DNA from: Promicromonospora iranensis
Lineage (GTDB): Bacteria > Actinomycetota > Actinomycetes > Actinomycetales > Cellulomonadaceae
Length of the DNA: 64,000 bases
Assembly: GCF_028994775.1 (NCBI RefSeq)
Contig: NZ_JAJQMN010000013.1
Coordinates: forward strand, 1 to 64,000
Direction: 5' to 3'
The position numbers were made by a program, and so were the translations under genes. Positions 63,163-64,000 of the stretch are shown here, in pieces. Position 1 is the stretch's first letter, and every line of letters begins with the position of its first letter. The notes under the pieces are model-generated. The model was not told where the DNA came from. It was given only the letters and a program-made list of their open reading frames with translations, and searched no databases.

Positions 63163-63200
63163 AAAGTAGCAACCACTTGCAATATCTGCAAGTAGTTGCT
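63163..63200 (-). promoter_or_regulatory. Promoter with embedded palindromic operator for the membrane protein/regulator operon
   Basis: TTGCAG (63191-63186), 17-bp spacer, TACTTT (63168-63163), then GTG 63155 after 7 nt: a good sigma-70 promoter with a leaderless start. Arms AGCAACCACTTGCA (63168-63181) and TGCAAGTAGTTGCT (63187-63200) pair at 13 of 14 positions around 5 nt, covering the -35 and spacer. Confidence 0.6.
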
Positions 63201-63530
63201 GATCGGCAATCAAGCGGGCGAGGGTATGCGCGGCATGCCTCCGACACTCCTGTGGTGCGGCGATCGGACGCGAGAGCCTTGGCTGCGCATCGCGTCGATC
63301 TCCTGGCACATCCTGACGTTCCGACCGCGGGAACGTGGTGGCCCGGGTTCGGTCACGCCACGCAAGCCCGACCTGACAGCTGAATCAGCGCACCACCTGA
63401 GTCATCGAGGCTGGTTGCAGGTTGATGCAACGTGTCGCCGGTTCGATGCGTAGCCTCCCGGTTTGCGACGTATCGACTACGTCGTAGACGACGTACCGAC
63501 TACGTCGTAGACCTAGAGGAAGGCAACCGT
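63201..63530. other. 330-bp region upstream of the small secreted protein
   Basis: No supported gene. It contains a GTTGCA-N6-TGCAAC dyad (63414-63431), a TAGCCT hexamer (63451-63456) and two tandem 23-bp repeats (63467-63512). Confidence 0.4.
63467..63512 (+). repeat. Two tandem 23-bp repeats with internal dyads
   Basis: Copies 63467-63489 and 63490-63512 differ at one base. Each contains CTACG-T-CGTAG. They end 18 bp before the start codon and just before the ribosome-binding site, so they could be operators or hairpins in the leader. Confidence 0.8.
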
Positions 63531-63980
63531 ATGAGAACGAGAATGCGATTCACCATCCTGGGGATCGTTGCGACCTTTGTCGCATCTCTCCTTGTGGCGT
63601 CGCCAGCCGCCGCCCTGCCCCACACCTCTCCAGAGTGCTTCACGGACCGGGGGGTCACGAGGTGCGTGCGCTTCGATGTCAACGCGGGTCTGGTTCAGGC
63701 CAGGGCGAGTATCGCCGACATCCAGACCGACAACACCAACTTCGACGTCTCGGTCACGCGGGTCGTGCTGCAGTACACAGTTCCTGGCGCGGGCGCCTGG
63801 GCGAACGCGAGCACGGGAAGCAGCCCTGGGTGGGACCCCGTCGATGACACCGCAGCGACGGGCTGGGTGACGTGCCAGAGGGGTTATCAAGTGCGAGTCG
63901 CTGCGGACTTCCACTGGAGGATCGTCTCCACCGGGGCCGAAGGCACCGAGCGGGTGTATTCGCTCACCTGGGACTGCTAA
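63531..63980 (+). CDS. Small secreted protein with paired cysteines
   Basis: 149 aa from ATG 63531, with GAGGAAGG upstream. A clear Sec signal peptide (RMRFTILGIVATFVASLLV, cleavage near AAA-LP) leads to a ~120-residue mature domain rich in beta-strand pattern with four cysteines (PECF, TRCVRF, VTCQRG and the final Cys), which probably form two disulfides. I do not recognise the family. It is less GC-rich than the genes before ychF, and it is the last gene in the window. Confidence 0.75.
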   Translation: MRTRMRFTILGIVATFVASLLVASPAAALPHTSPECFTDRGVTRCVRFDVNAGLVQARASIADIQTDNTNFDVSVTRVVLQYTVPGAGAWANASTGSSPGWDPVDDTAATGWVTCQRGYQVRVAADFHWRIVSTGAEGTERVYSLTWDC

Positions 63981-64000
63981 GAAATTGCGCGGGTAAATGG

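Noticed and set aside
63467-63512. BlaI/CopY operator in the tandem 23-bp repeats
   Set aside because: CTACG-T-CGTAG looks a little like BlaI sites, but the centre is odd-sized and no BlaI/BlaR genes are visible, so no assignment is made.

Overview
The window is very GC-rich, tightly packed DNA with strong G/C preference at third codon positions, GTG and TTG starts, many ATGA/GTGA overlaps and typical actinobacterial families (RamB-type regulator, argS-lysA pair, SigE- and ECF41-type sigma factors, PIN-PhoH, GPP34 protein, IspH, RmuC). It looks like a chromosome segment of a member of the Actinomycetota, probably Micrococcales near Cellulomonadaceae/Promicromonosporaceae. The family assignment is inference from gene content, not measured. 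I see about 53 protein genes, three gene remnants and one tRNA; there is no CRISPR array, rRNA or transposase.

Layout. 1-2.4 kb: two paralogous CNNM/HlyC-type membrane proteins, the first cut by the window edge. 2.5-7.8 kb: a membrane-anchored M15 peptidase, a CYTH protein, a PH-like membrane protein, a TetR regulator overlapping an MFS exporter tail to tail, and a LysR regulator. 7.9 kb: tRNA-Arg(CCG). 8.2-10.4 kb: SigE-family sigma factor coupled to a one-pass membrane protein with three repeated outer modules. 10.5-13.6 kb: argS-lysA. 13.6-20.8 kb: an exported/cell-surface set (coiled-coil membrane protein, S8 subtilase, second M15 peptidase, Tat-exported PHP hydrolase). 21.2-33.7 kb: a C2/ketone-body block, with the glyoxylate shunt (aceA-aceB) divergent from a RamB-like regulator, then a LysR gene divergent from a six-gene operon (MHS transporter, 3-hydroxybutyrate dehydrogenase-like SDR, AtoE permease, ScoA, ScoB, thiolase). 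Together these would import 3-hydroxybutyrate or acetoacetate, convert it to acetyl-CoA and feed it to the glyoxylate shunt. 33.8-42.2 kb: NhaA, DUF1697, PIN-PhoH, a GPP34 protein behind an apparent DtxR/IdeR iron box, fumarase, and the xseB-PfkB kinase-carbonic anhydrase overlap operon. 42.3-51 kb: ABC-F, HAD, an ECF41-type sigma factor beside its characteristic SDR partner, a methyltransferase, two tandemly duplicated epoxide hydrolases and a WYL regulator. 50.6-59.1 kb: xseA, ispH, rmuC, an ABC exporter, a DinB protein and ychF. 59.1-64 kb: a more accessory end with gene remnants, a peroxidase-like/MFS operon behind a CsoR-like operator, a winged-helix regulator operon with a strong palindrome, and a small secreted protein.

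Two patterns run through the window. First, eleven genes or transcription units start at an ATG/GTG 6-8 nt after a TANNNT hexamer with no Shine-Dalgarno sequence, the signature of leaderless transcription. Second, convergent gene pairs are separated by long, nearly perfect inverted repeats, including a 70-bp perfect palindrome at 53020-53089 and two members of a shared palindrome family at 33741 and 38706.
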